From Agromyces agglutinans (lineage in GTDB: Bacteria > Actinomycetota > Actinomycetes > Actinomycetales > Microbacteriaceae): a DNA stretch of 64,000 nucleotides. A program made the position numbers and the translations under genes. The notes beneath the pieces were generated by a model. It saw only the letters and a list, made by a program, of their open reading frames with translations, made no database searches and was not told the DNA's origin. Of the stretch, positions 8,832-18,704 are shown piece by piece (the first letter of the stretch is position 1; each line of letters opens with the position of its first letter). The stretch covers positions 1 to 64,000 of the forward strand of contig NZ_WJIF01000002.1 in NCBI RefSeq assembly GCF_009647605.1, read 5' to 3'.

Positions 8832-9428
8832 TCACTCCTCGCCGGCCGCCCCCGATCGCGGCTCGAACGCGAGGTCGATGAGCGCCCGCGCGCGGCGCGC
8901 GTCGGTGCGGCGGTCGGCGGCATCCGTTCGCGCGGTGAGGTCGGCGAGCATCGTGACGACCAGCAGCACGTCGGAGGTGTGCACGTGGTCGCCGACGCGG
9001 CCCGAGGCGATCTCGCGGTCCAGGAGCGACTCCGCGAGCCGCGCGAGCCGCTGCGTGAAGTGGGCGACGCGTGCGTCGTGCCGGTTCTCCCAGATCAGGT
9101 CGATCAGCGCGGTCGAGACCGCGGCCTGTTCGATGATCGCGTCGAACAGGTCGTCGAGCGTCGCTTCGGGGCGGTCGACGGATGCCTCGAGCTCGTCGAT
9201 GTTCTCATCGAACACGGCGACGGCGATCGAGAGCCGGTCGGGGAAGTGCCGGTAGAGGCTGCCCTGGCCGACGCCGGCGCGCTTGGCGATGGAGCTGAAC
9301 GGCGCCTGCAGCCCGTCGGCCGCGAACACCTCGCGAGCGGCGGCGATGAGTGCGCGGCGATTGCCCGGACCCGCGCTCGGCCCGCGGTTGGGCTTGCGGG
9401 TGCCGATTCCCTTCCGGCTCTCAGGCAC
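8832..9428 (-). CDS. TetR family transcriptional regulator
   Basis: A 198-residue TetR-type repressor starting at GTG 9428. The N-terminal helix-turn-helix is 'FSSIAKRAGVGQGSLYRHFPDR', about residues 35-57, with the usual YRHF end; the rest is a helical ligand-binding and dimerisation domain. It is divergent from the SDR gene at 9516, and a perfect palindrome lies 16 bases upstream of its start, between the two genes. I infer autoregulation and repression of the SDR gene. The inducing ligand is unknown. Confidence 0.9.
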   Translation of the reverse strand: MPESRKGIGTRKPNRGPSAGPGNRRALIAAAREVFAADGLQAPFSSIAKRAGVGQGSLYRHFPDRLSIAVAVFDENIDELEASVDRPEATLDDLFDAIIEQAAVSTALIDLIWENRHDARVAHFTQRLARLAESLLDREIASGRVGDHVHTSDVLLVVTMLADLTARTDAADRRTDARRARALIDLAFEPRSGAAGEE

Positions 9429-9443
9429 GGGTGTTAGCGTACT

Positions 9444-9463
9444 ACCGGACAATGTTGTCCGGT
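9444..9463. promoter_or_regulatory. palindromic operator, probable TetR site
   Basis: ACCGGACAATGTTGTCCGGT has perfect 9-base arms around a TG centre. It sits between the divergent TetR and SDR genes, which is where a TetR dimer would block both promoters. Binding is inferred. Confidence 0.75.
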
Positions 9464-9515
9464 GTATCGCCGACACGTGCGGCGGAACCCGACCCCCCGA
9501 GAAGAAGGAACTCGC

Positions 9516-10592
9516 ATGAGCACGACCAAGCCTCTCACCGGCGACGACTCGATCAAGACCTGGCTCGACAGCCCCGTCGGCGGACCGATCCTCCGCGACC
9601 TGCTGGCGCAGTCCGGCCAGGACGCCGGCGTGCTGAAGCCCGTCAGCCGCCTCGCCCTCAAGCGTCTCATCAAGCTCAGCAAGGGCCAGTTCAGCCAGGA
9701 CGCCGTCGACGCCCTCGTCGCGCGCGCCGCCGCCGGCGACGTGCCCGAAGGCGCGCCCGCCGCGGCCGAGACCGCCGACCACGGCCCCGAGGCCGGCGCC
9801 GAGGCATCCGCACCGCCCGTCGAGCGCCCCGAGTGGGTCGAGCGCATCAGCGACGGCCGCTTCTCCGGCAAGACGATCATCGTGACCGGCGCCGGCTCGG
9901 GCATCGGTCGCGCCACCGCGTCGCGCATCGCCCGCGAAGGCGGCCGCGTCATCGCGGTCGACGTCTCGCAGGAGCGCCTCGACGAGTTCGCCGCCGATCA
10001 CGCCGCCGCCGACGTCGTGACCCTCGTGGCCGACATCACCGACGAGGCGAAGGTCGCCGAGATCGTCGCCGCAGCCGGCGACCGCATCGACGGGCTCGCG
10101 AACATCGCCGGCATCATGGACGACATGACCCCGCTCGGCGAGGTCACCGACGCCGTGTGGGAGCGCGTCATGCGCGTGAACGTCGACGGCACGATGAAGC
10201 TCAGCCGCGCGGTGATCCCGACCATGCTCGCGCAGGGCATCGGCTCGATCGTGAACACCGCGTCCGAGGCCGCCCTCCGCGGCTCGGCGGCCGGCGTCGC
10301 CTACACGGCGTCGAAGCACGCGGTCGTCGGCATCACCAAGTCGACCGCGTTCATGTACGGCCCGAGCGGCATCCGCGTGAACGCCGTGGCCCCCGGTGCG
10401 ACCATCACCAACATCGAGGCGAAGTTCGCGTCGCCGCTGGGCGCCGAGCGCGTGCGCCTCGCGATGACGGTGCTGCCGGATGCCGCGGAGGCCGAGGCCC
10501 TCGCCGCGTCGATCACCTTCCTGCTCAGCGACGACGGCGTGAACATCAACGGCGTCGTGCTCGCCTCCGACGGCGGCTGGTCGGTCGCGTAG
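9516..10592 (+). CDS. SDR family oxidoreductase with N-terminal helical extension
   Basis: 358 residues. The C-terminal 240 are a classical short-chain dehydrogenase: 'TGAGSGIG' cofactor loop at residues 124-131, 'NIAG' near 197, Ser250 in 'NTASE', and the Y263-x-x-x-K267 pair in 'YTASKHA'. The Asp at the end of the second strand ('VIAVDV') favours NAD over NADP. The first ~75 residues form an extra helical domain ('WLDSPVGGPILRDLL') joined by an Ala/Glu-rich linker, which standard SDRs lack. The ATG follows 'gaagaagga'. The substrate is unknown. It is probably repressed by the divergent TetR protein. Confidence 0.9.
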   Translation: MSTTKPLTGDDSIKTWLDSPVGGPILRDLLAQSGQDAGVLKPVSRLALKRLIKLSKGQFSQDAVDALVARAAAGDVPEGAPAAAETADHGPEAGAEASAPPVERPEWVERISDGRFSGKTIIVTGAGSGIGRATASRIAREGGRVIAVDVSQERLDEFAADHAAADVVTLVADITDEAKVAEIVAAAGDRIDGLANIAGIMDDMTPLGEVTDAVWERVMRVNVDGTMKLSRAVIPTMLAQGIGSIVNTASEAALRGSAAGVAYTASKHAVVGITKSTAFMYGPSGIRVNAVAPGATITNIEAKFASPLGAERVRLAMTVLPDAAEAEALAASITFLLSDDGVNINGVVLASDGGWSVA

Positions 10593-10630
10593 CGACCGGT
10601 TCCAGGCACCCCGGTCGCTCGTCGGCCGAC

Positions 10631-10662
10631 GCGCGCCCCGGCTCCCGCGAGTCGGGGCGCGC
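10631..10662. terminator. hairpin terminator after SDR gene
   Basis: GCGCGCCCCG and CGGGGCGCGC pair perfectly across a 12-base loop, 38 bases after the SDR stop. No T tract follows, as is common in actinobacteria. Confidence 0.5.
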
Positions 10663-10744
10663 CGCATTCCCGCTGTCCACAACCCGCCCCAGGCCACCCA
10701 GCCGAGCGGGGTAGGGTCTTCGGACCCTACCGATCAGGAGCATC

Positions 10745-11686
10745 GTGTCCCGGTTCCACCCCGACCTCGCGGCCGCGAGGTTCATCCCGAAGTTCTCCTT
10801 CTCGCCGGGGCTGCTCCGCGTCCTGCGTCGCCCGCGGCCGAAGATGCCGCCCGTCGCGGGCATCCGCATCGAGGATCTCACCGTGCCCGGCGCCGACGGA
10901 GCGCCCGACGTCGAGGTGCGCGTCTACGACCCGGCCGGGCGCGCACCCGGCTCCCCCGCGCTGCTGTGGCTGCACGGGGGCGGCTTCCTGATCGGCGATC
11001 CCGAGCAGGACGAGGCATCCAGCATCGCGTTCGCCCGCGAACTCGGCATGCTCGTCGTCGCGCCGCGGTATCGACTGGCACCCGAGCATCCGGCGCCGGC
11101 CGCGGTGCACGACGCGTACTCGGCGCTCACGTGGCTCTTCGGCGAGGCGGCCGCGCGCAGCGTCGATCCCGGCCGCATCGCGATCGGCGGCGCCTCCGCC
11201 GGTGGCGGCCTCGCGGCCGGCCTGGCGCTCTACGCGCACGACCGCGGCGAGGTGCGACCCGCGTTCCAGCTGCTGGTCTACCCGATGCTCGACGACCGCA
11301 CGGTGCTGCGCACCGACCTCGACACGCGCGGCGTGCGCGGCTGGACGCCCGCGAGCAACCGCTTCGGCTGGACCAGTTACCTGGGCGGACCTCCCGGCGC
11401 GGCGGACGTGTCTCCGTACGCCGCCCCCGCCCGGCGCGCCGACCTGACCGGGCTGCCTCCGGCGTGGATCGGCGTCGGATCCCTCGACCTGTTCCACGAC
11501 GAGGACTGCGCGTACGCGTTCCGCCTGCAGGCGGCCGGGGTCGGTTGCGAGCTGCTCGTCATCGAGGGCGCGTTCCACGGCTTCGACTCGATCATGCGCA
11601 AGGCGGGGGTCTCGCGCGAGTTCTGGCGCGCGCAGGCCGACGCGTTGCGCGCGGGCCTCGCCATCGCCGAGGAGTCGGGAGCCTGA
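10745..11686 (+). CDS. alpha/beta hydrolase, hormone-sensitive-lipase type
   Basis: A 313-residue esterase/lipase of the HSL (family IV) type. The oxyanion motif HGGG is at residues 77-80, the nucleophile Ser151 in 'GGASAGG', and the Asp and His are in 'VGSLDLFHDED' and 'GAFHGFDS' near the C-terminus. There is no signal peptide, so it is cytoplasmic and should act on short-chain esters. The GTG start at 10745 has an 'aggag' ribosome-binding site seven bases upstream. Its stop almost touches that of the convergent alcohol dehydrogenase gene. The natural substrate cannot be told. Confidence 0.9.
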   Translation: MSRFHPDLAAARFIPKFSFSPGLLRVLRRPRPKMPPVAGIRIEDLTVPGADGAPDVEVRVYDPAGRAPGSPALLWLHGGGFLIGDPEQDEASSIAFARELGMLVVAPRYRLAPEHPAPAAVHDAYSALTWLFGEAAARSVDPGRIAIGGASAGGGLAAGLALYAHDRGEVRPAFQLLVYPMLDDRTVLRTDLDTRGVRGWTPASNRFGWTSYLGGPPGAADVSPYAAPARRADLTGLPPAWIGVGSLDLFHDEDCAYAFRLQAAGVGCELLVIEGAFHGFDSIMRKAGVSREFWRAQADALRAGLAIAEESGA

Positions 11687-11687
11687 C

Positions 11688-12824
11688 CTACGCGCCGCGC
11701 GCGCGCCTCGGGTCGACGGCCACGCGCACGTGCGCGCCCGTCGCCGCGGCGGCGAGCGCGTCGTCGAGGTCGGCGAGCGGGAAGGACCGCGAGACGAGCT
11801 CGTGGAACGGCGGCGCACCCCGGTTGCCGGCGAGGTGGTCGATGGCACGCTGCAGGTGCTCCGTGCGGTAGTTGTGCACGCCGGTCACGGTGAGCAGCCC
11901 CCGCACGACCGCCTCGGGATCGAGCTCGACGCGCGGGCCCGGCGACACGCTGCCGACGAGCACGAGGATGCCTCCGACGCCCATCGATCGGAGCAGCAGC
12001 TGCACCGACGGCGCCGCGCCCGACGCCTCGATCGCCACGAGCGGTTCGCCGAGACCGCGGCGTGCGAGCTCGGACGCCAGGTCGTCGCCCGGGTCGAGCG
12101 TCGCCTCGGCGCCGAATCGTCGGGCGGTCGCGCGACGCTCGAGGTCGGGGTCGATCACGACGACGTCGGCGCCGGCCTCGGTCGCGATCGCGGTCACCGC
12201 GAGCCCGATCATGCCGGCGCCGCCGACGAGCACGGTGGTGCCCTCGAGCGGCACACGGGATGCGGCGTCGAGGGCGGCGACCGCGGTCGCGGTCGAGCAC
12301 GCCGCCGGGGCCGCGAGTTCGGCCGGCATCGACTCGGGCACGCGCACGATGCCCGTGCCGGCGCGCAGCTGCACGTGCGTGGCGAACCCGCCCGAGAGTT
12401 CCCAGCCGCGGCGCATCCGCTCGTGGCCGTACTTCGCGAGCGACCGGCACTTCTGCGGATGCCCCGAATCGCACCGGTCGCACGCGCCGCAGCTGACCGT
12501 GACCGTCCACACGATGCGGTCACCGGGCGCGACGGGTGTGCCGTCGTGGGCGAGCACGTCGCGACTGCCGACGGCGAGCACCCGGCCCACCTGCTCGTGG
12601 CCGAGCACCGAGGGCACCGGCTGCGAACGCCGGCCGTGCACCGTGTGCACGTCGGAGCCGCAGACCGTGGCGAGCTCGACCTCGACGAGCACCTCGCCCT
12701 CGGCGAGCCGGATGCCGGGCACCGCGATCGGCTCGTGCGCCCGTCCGGGCTCCGACCACACCATGGCGGTCGGCGTCGGGGTCACCAGCAGTTCCTGCTC
12801 GCGTCCGCGAGCGAGGGTCGGCAC
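11688..12824 (-). CDS. zinc-dependent alcohol dehydrogenase, phosphonate-catabolism associated
   Basis: A 378-residue medium-chain dehydrogenase. Catalytic-zinc ligands are C55 ('TVCGSDVH') and H76-E77 ('LGHEQ'); structural-zinc cysteines are C112, C115, C118 and C126; the cofactor loop is 'VGGAGMIGL'. It is the last gene of the phosphonate operon, five bases after the PhnX-like hydrolase gene. Such dehydrogenases recur in phosphonate operons (the family known as putative phosphonate-catabolism-associated alcohol dehydrogenase). It may reduce or oxidise the aldehyde released by the hydrolase; that role is inferred. The GTG start is uncertain, as an internal Met21 is also possible. Confidence 0.85.
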   Translation of the reverse strand: MPTLARGREQELLVTPTPTAMVWSEPGRAHEPIAVPGIRLAEGEVLVEVELATVCGSDVHTVHGRRSQPVPSVLGHEQVGRVLAVGSRDVLAHDGTPVAPGDRIVWTVTVSCGACDRCDSGHPQKCRSLAKYGHERMRRGWELSGGFATHVQLRAGTGIVRVPESMPAELAAPAACSTATAVAALDAASRVPLEGTTVLVGGAGMIGLAVTAIATEAGADVVVIDPDLERRATARRFGAEATLDPGDDLASELARRGLGEPLVAIEASGAAPSVQLLLRSMGVGGILVLVGSVSPGPRVELDPEAVVRGLLTVTGVHNYRTEHLQRAIDHLAGNRGAPPFHELVSRSFPLADLDDALAAAATGAHVRVAVDPRRARGA

Positions 12825-12829
12825 GGCGA

Positions 12830-13639
12830 CTACGCTTCGTCGAGGCCGAGCAGCGCCGGCAGGTCGGCGACGCTGTCGATGACGGCGTGCGCGCCGGCCG
12901 CCTCGAGCTCGGCGCGGTCGTGCGTCCCGGTGAGCACGCCGACGACGAGACCGGCGCCCGCGGCGAGGCCCGAGCCGATGTCGCTCTGCGTGTCGCCGAC
13001 GACCACCATCGAGCCGACCGAGCCCGCGCCGGTTCGCAGCAGCGCCGTGAGCGGCAGGTCGGGGTGGGGCCGGCCGCGGCCGGCCTCGGCCGGGGCGAGG
13101 GCGACGTCGGCGAGGTCGTGCCAGCCGAGCGCATCGAGCAGGGCGTCGCGCGTCGACGGCGCGAAACCGGTCGTGAGCGCGACCGCCACGCCGGAGGCGC
13201 GCAGCAGGCGCACGGTCTCGAGGGCGCCGTCGATGGCAGAGACCCCGAGTTCGCCGACGAGTTCGGCGTAGGCGCCCTCGAACTCGGCATTGGCCCGCTG
13301 CGCGAGCTCCTCGTCGCCGGTCAGCACCCGGAACACGGCGATCTTCGACTGGCCCATCGTCTCGCGAACGTAGTCGAGGGCGCGCTCGCGCTCCTCTCCT
13401 TCGGGCGCGAACCCGGCCCGCTCCGCGGCGAGCGCGAACGCCCGCTCGACGAGCCCGTCGTCGCGGACGGTCGTGCCGGCCATGTCGAGCACGACGAGCT
13501 CGACCGGGCGGTCGCCGATGCGCGCGGTCGGGTGCGGCACGGCGGCGCTCGCGCCCGCGATCGCGGTGGCTGCGGCGCTCGCTCCCGCGGGCGCGGGCGC
13601 GGTCGCCGCCTCGGTCGCCGGGCTGGTGTCGATGGTCAT
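12830..13639 (-). CDS. PhnX-like phosphonatase (HAD superfamily)
   Basis: A 269-residue HAD hydrolase. An Ala-rich 40-residue leader is followed by the phosphonatase core. Asp52 in 'DMAGTTV' is the nucleophile, with Ala54 as in PhnX. Lys99 in 'ETMGQSKIAVFR' aligns with the Schiff-base lysine of phosphonoacetaldehyde hydrolase ('MGLLK' in PhnX). 'VVGDTQSDIGSG' supplies the Mg-binding acids. Keeping the lysine supports cleavage of the C-P bond of phosphonoacetaldehyde or a close analogue. The start overlaps the stop of the FAD oxidoreductase by 4 bases, and it is preceded by a good ribosome-binding site. Confidence 0.9.
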   Translation of the reverse strand: MTIDTSPATEAATAPAPAGASAAATAIAGASAAVPHPTARIGDRPVELVVLDMAGTTVRDDGLVERAFALAAERAGFAPEGEERERALDYVRETMGQSKIAVFRVLTGDEELAQRANAEFEGAYAELVGELGVSAIDGALETVRLLRASGVAVALTTGFAPSTRDALLDALGWHDLADVALAPAEAGRGRPHPDLPLTALLRTGAGSVGSMVVVGDTQSDIGSGLAAGAGLVVGVLTGTHDRAELEAAGAHAVIDSVADLPALLGLDEA

Positions 13640-14856
13640 CTGGTGGAGCCTTCCTGGATGCTGGATGAGGTGAGGTCCGCCCGCGGCCCCGCGAAGCGGG
13701 CGACGACGGCCTCGGCCAAGCCGAATCCCGTGGTCATGCCGATACCGGTCGTCGCGGCGGCGAGGTGCACGTCTGGGCGCACCTCGAGGTCGAGGTAGTC
13801 GTCGGGGCCGCTCGCGTACACGCCCTGCCAGCGCTCGAGCACCCGAAGCGAGGTGGTGCCGAACAGCCGTCGGGCCTCCTCGAGCAGTGCGTCGGCCGCG
13901 GCCTCCGACTGGAACGGGGCGACCGTCCGGCCCCGGTAGTGCGTGTCGCCGACGATGAGCGTGCCGTCGGGCAGCTGCGTGTACATCTGGTTGAGGTCGA
14001 TGGCGGCGAGGTCGGGCCGCTCGCCGTGCAGGCGATCGCGCAGCGCCGCCGTCGAGGCGAGGCCCGCGAAGGCGCCGTACCGGAGCAGCGACCACCCGGT
14101 GAGCAGGGGCGCGGCGAGGGGCATCCGCAGGTCGGCCGCGACGCGCAGCATGTCGAGCCCGCAGCGCACGATGCCCTCGCGCTCGGCGACGTCGGGGAAC
14201 AGGAGATCGACGTCGTGGTTGACGGCGACGACCACATGACCGGCGACGAGGTCGCCGCGACTCGTCGAGACGAGACCCGGCTCGATTCGGCCGACCGCCG
14301 TGCGGAAGCGGAAGTCGACCCCGCGACCCGCGAGGTACGCGGTCACGGCGCCGAGCGCCTGCCGCGGGTTCGCCTGCAGGTCGGCCGGCAGGAGTGCCCC
14401 GCCGACGACGCTGCCGGCAGCGACGGGCACGCGCGCTTCGAACTCGGCGGCGCCGAGGAGCTCGACGGCCGCGCCGTCGGCGGCCGCTCCGCCGCCGGCC
14501 GCGCCCGCGTCAGCCGCGCCGGCGGCGGGCGCATGCGCGGCCGCGAATTCCGCGAGCACCGCCAGCTCGTCGTCGGCGCGAGCCGCGACGAACGTGCCGG
14601 ACTCGCAAAGCCACACCCCGGCCTCACGCGCCAGCCGTCGCCAGATCTCCCGCGCGGCGCGCCCGTACTCGAGCGCGACACCGGCTTGGGGGGTCACGCA
14701 CAGGTGCCCGAAGTTGCGGATCGACGCGCCGGATGCCTCGCTGCCCCGCTCGACCACGATGACGCGCAGCCCGCGGTCGACCGCGGCGAGCGCGGCCCCG
14801 AGGCCGACGACGCCCGCGCCGACCACGACCACGTCGGCCCGGTCGGCGTCGCGCAT
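13636..14856 (-). CDS. FAD-dependent oxidoreductase of the phosphonate operon (DAAO/GlpO fold)
   Basis: 406 residues. The N-terminal dinucleotide fold ('VVVVGAGVVGLGAALAA', GAGVVG at 13-18) ends at an ERGSEASGASIRN segment typical of D-amino-acid-oxidase-like enzymes. It matches the type found next to PhnX-like hydrolases in phosphonate operons. It probably oxidises an aminoalkylphosphonate (such as 2-aminoethylphosphonate or an N-methyl form) to phosphonoacetaldehyde for the next gene. No PhnW transaminase is present, so this enzyme may replace it. The ATG at 14856 starts just before the FAD fold; a GTG at 14895 that overlaps the phnE stop as GTGA is an equally plausible coupled start. An Ala/Gly-rich insert lies near residues 110-135. 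Confidence 0.87.
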   Translation of the reverse strand: MRDADRADVVVVGAGVVGLGAALAAVDRGLRVIVVERGSEASGASIRNFGHLCVTPQAGVALEYGRAAREIWRRLAREAGVWLCESGTFVAARADDELAVLAEFAAAHAPAAGAADAGAAGGGAAADGAAVELLGAAEFEARVPVAAGSVVGGALLPADLQANPRQALGAVTAYLAGRGVDFRFRTAVGRIEPGLVSTSRGDLVAGHVVVAVNHDVDLLFPDVAEREGIVRCGLDMLRVAADLRMPLAAPLLTGWSLLRYGAFAGLASTAALRDRLHGERPDLAAIDLNQMYTQLPDGTLIVGDTHYRGRTVAPFQSEAAADALLEEARRLFGTTSLRVLERWQGVYASGPDDYLDLEVRPDVHLAAATTGIGMTTGFGLAEAVVARFAGPRADLTSSSIQEGSTR

Positions 14857-14891
14857 CACTCCGCCGCGACCGGCGGCCCCGACGCCGCCGC

Positions 14892-16645
14892 TCACCGGAA
14901 CACCCGCCGCATCCACACCGCGAGGCCCTCGAAGACGAGCTGCACGACGAGGATCATCAGCACGATCGAGGTGACCACGTCGTAGTTCGAGCCCTGGCCC
15001 GCGTTCAGCAGGTAGTAGCCGATGCCCCCGCCGCCGACGATGCCGAGCACGGTCGCCGCGCGCAGATTCGTGTCGATCAGGTAGAAGCCGTGGCCGATCA
15101 GCGCCGGCACCCCCTGCGGGAACGTGGCCGAGGCGTACACCTGCAGGCGCGTCGCACCGGTCGCGACCAGGGCGCGTTCGGGTCCGCGGGCGACCTCCTC
15201 GAACGAGTCGGCGATGAGCTTGCCGAGCAGGCCGACGCCGCCGAAGGCGAGCGCGATCATGCCCGCCTGCGAGCCGAGACCGGTGATCACGATCAGCAGG
15301 ATCGCGAGGATCACCTCGGGCACGCCGCGGATGCCGACCAGCAGCAGTCGCGCACCGCTTCGGATGCCGCCGTTCGGGGCGACGTTGCGCGCTGCGAACG
15401 AGCCGATGACGAGCGAGAACACGAAGCTCAGGAGCGTGGCGGCGAGCGCGACGGCGATCGTCTCGGTGAGCGCGGCCGACATGGTGGCCCAGTCGTAGGA
15501 GCCGAACGACGGCGGCCAGAACTGCACGGCGACCGCGGGCACCTTCGCCCAGACGGTCACGAGGTCGGCCCAGTGGATGTCGCACACGGCGACGCCGGCG
15601 ACGATGACCGCGGCAGCCCCCCAGAGCCACGCGACGTTGCGGATGCGCGTGCCGTCCCACGGCCGACGGAGCACGGCTTGCAGGTCAGCGGGCGAGGCGG
15701 CCCCCACCTTCGCCGGGGCGTCGGCCGAGGCATCCGCCACCGTGGAGCGCGTGCGCGGACGCGCGCTCGTGACGCGCCGTACGAATCGATCGCCGAGGCC
15801 GCGCCCGGTGGGCTGCGCGCCCAGCATGGCCCGGCGGATGAGGCTCGACACGATCTCCATGACCACGCAGAGCACGAACATGACGATCGCGATGCCGATG
15901 CCGAGCGAGTAGTTCAATGACTTGAACGCGTGCGACATCTCGAGACCGAGGCCGGCGACGCCCACATAGCCGAGCACGACCGAGTGACGCAGGTTGATGT
16001 CGAAGCGGTGCAGGACCGTCGCGATCCAGCTCGGCAGCACCTGGGGCAGGATGCCGCTCGTGAACTCCTGCAGCTTGGAGCCGCCGGCCGCGCGGACGGC
16101 GAGCCGCGGACCCTCGTCGATCTGCTCGATCGCGTCGGCGAAGAGCTTCGCGATCATGCCGACCGAGTGGATGCCGATGGCGAGGATGCCCGGCAGCGAG
16201 CCGAGCGTGAACATGAGTGCGAATGCCATCGCGAGGACGATGTCGGGAACGGCGCGGGTGAGCACGGTGATGAACCGGCCGATCGCCCGCCAGGCCGGGC
16301 CCGGCGTCGTGTTGCCGGCCGCGAGGTAGGCCACGGGCACCGAGATGACGGCGGCGAGCAGCGTGCCGGTGAGCACGAGGCCGAGCGTGAGGGCCGTGAG
16401 GGAGACGAGCTCGGCCGGCTCGGGGAAGGTGATCGTGCCGACGCGTTCGAAGAACCGCTCGGCGTTGCCCCAGCTGTCGACGATGCCGGCGATCGAGACG
16501 TCGATGTCGACGAGCGCCCACACGGATGCCGCGACGAGGGCGACGATCGTCAGCCCGGCGGCGATGCGCTCGGGCGAGGCACGGCGCCGCGGCGCGCGCG
16601 CGGCGATCGATTCGAGCTTCGGTGCGGCCGCCGGCGCGAGCGCGG

Positions 16646-16649
<4 letters not shown>
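14892..16649 (-). CDS. phnE: phosphonate ABC transporter permease, double-length PhnE
   Basis: 585 residues with two complete permease domains in one chain. The first spans about residues 30-280 and the second about 330-585, each with five or six membrane helices and an EAA-type loop ('AVRAAGGSKLQEFTSGILPQVLP' and 'ALVATGATRLQVYASATFPQGVP'). Most PhnE proteins have one such domain and work as a dimer; here the dimer is fused. It overlaps phnC by 4 bases (ATGA) and sits between the ATPase and the catabolic genes, so uptake and breakdown are co-expressed. Confidence 0.93.
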
Positions 16650-17530
<881 letters not shown>

Positions 17531-17603
17531 GTGCGTGCTTTCGGGGATCGGTGGTGCGGGTCGTGGTGCGGGTCGAAGCGGGTCAGGCCCGCTCAGGGCC
17601 GGG

Positions 17604-18530
17604 TCAGCCCTGGCACTGGGGGGCGTTCGTCTTCGCGCAGATGTCGCGGATCAGGTCGTAGTACTCGTCGTCGACCGGGGAGGTCGCGTAGAACACCGAG
17701 CGGAAGCCCTCGCTGTCGGCACTCTCGACGCCGGCCTCGATGATCTCGTCGATGGTGACCTCGGCCAACGCATCCACCAGGGTCTGCTTCAACTCCTCGG
17801 GGAGCGTGTCGGACATGACGATCGGCGCACCGGGAACCATGGTCTCGGCGATGACCTCGACCTGATCGCTCTTCTCGACCTCGCTGTCCTCGGCGAAGCC
17901 GGCCTCGCACTCGATGCCCTCGCCGACCTTGGTGACGCTGATGTCGTGCTTGCCTGCGAACACGGGAGTGACGTCCGTCTCGGCATCGATGCCCGCCTCG
18001 AGGAGGTTGTAGGAGGGGAAGAGGTAGCCCGAGGTCGACGACGGGTCGACGAAGCACACCTTCTTGCCTTCGAAGTCCTCGAGCGTCGTGATGTCGCTGC
18101 CCTTGGGCACGATCGCCTGAGAGTAGTAGCCCGGCTCCTGGCCCTCCTTCTCGATGATCGATGAGATCGGGGTGATCTTGGCACCGTTGTTGGTGGCGAC
18201 GATGTAGCTGAAACCGGCGAACGAGGCGACATCGACCTTGCCGGCGACGGCGGCCTCGATCAGGGCGGCGTAGTCGGTCGACTCGTGGTACTCGACGGTC
18301 TTGCCGGTGACCTCGGCGAGGTAGTCGGTGAGCCCCTGGTAGTTGGTCTCGGTGTCGACCGAGTCGGGAACGACGCCGAAGACGAGCGTGTCCTGGTCGA
18401 CGGCGAAGCCTGCGGCCGCGTCGGAGGATGCATCGTCGGCGCCGGCGGGGGCGGAACAGGCGGAGAGGGCGAGCGCGAGCGCTCCGGCGCCGAGCAGCGC
18501 GAGCATCGAGTGGGACGTGCGGGTGGTCAT
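17604..18530 (-). CDS. phnD: phosphonate-binding lipoprotein PhnD
   Basis: A 308-residue solute-binding lipoprotein with lipobox 'ALSAC' (Cys25) and a PhnD/SsuA-like fold ('LVFGVVPDSVDTETNYQGL', 'DVASFAGFSYIVA', 'VDPSSTSGYLFPSYNLL'). The Ser-Thr-Ser stretch is where phosphonate-binding proteins hold the phosphonate group. The ATG at 18530 has a 'GGAAGG' ribosome-binding site and a proper signal peptide; longer in-frame starts are not plausible. It is the first gene of the operon, divergent from the GntR regulator. Confidence 0.93.
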   Translation of the reverse strand: MTTRTSHSMLALLGAGALALALSACSAPAGADDASSDAAAGFAVDQDTLVFGVVPDSVDTETNYQGLTDYLAEVTGKTVEYHESTDYAALIEAAVAGKVDVASFAGFSYIVATNNGAKITPISSIIEKEGQEPGYYSQAIVPKGSDITTLEDFEGKKVCFVDPSSTSGYLFPSYNLLEAGIDAETDVTPVFAGKHDISVTKVGEGIECEAGFAEDSEVEKSDQVEVIAETMVPGAPIVMSDTLPEELKQTLVDALAEVTIDEIIEAGVESADSEGFRSVFYATSPVDDEYYDLIRDICAKTNAPQCQG

Positions 18531-18604
18531 GATTGCCTTCCGTGCAGGAATGGTGGGCAGGACACCGGAAGCCTGCCACGGCCGAGGCCGACGTGTATGC
18601 CCAA

Positions 18605-18636
18605 CTTGGGTGAGATTCATCACCTGTTCACTCAAG
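18605..18636. promoter_or_regulatory. inverted repeat in phnD/phnF divergent promoter, possible GntR operator
   Basis: CTTGGGTGA (18605-18613) and TCACTCAAG (18628-18636) are inverted with one mismatch, and a smaller perfect pair GGTGA/TCACC (18609-18624) lies inside. It is in the 173-base gap between phnD and the GntR gene, a natural place for PhnF-type control. Binding is not shown. Confidence 0.45.
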
Positions 18637-18691
18637 GGGGAACGAGGTGAACTCCAGGTGCCGCGGGGTTCTCTGGTGCAACCGCGCAAAG

Positions 18692-18704
18692 TAGTATTCC
18701 TTCG
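18692..18704 (+). promoter_or_regulatory. -10 element of a probable leaderless transcript for the GntR gene
   Basis: TAGTAT at 18692-18697 ends six bases before the GTG start at 18704 and no Shine-Dalgarno is present, so transcription likely begins at or next to the start codon. Confidence 0.5.

Noticed and set aside
18627-18656. PHO box in the phnD promoter
   Set aside because: GTTCACC occurs on the minus strand (18652-18646), but the next GTTC-like unit is nine, not eleven, bases away, so the direct-repeat period does not fit.
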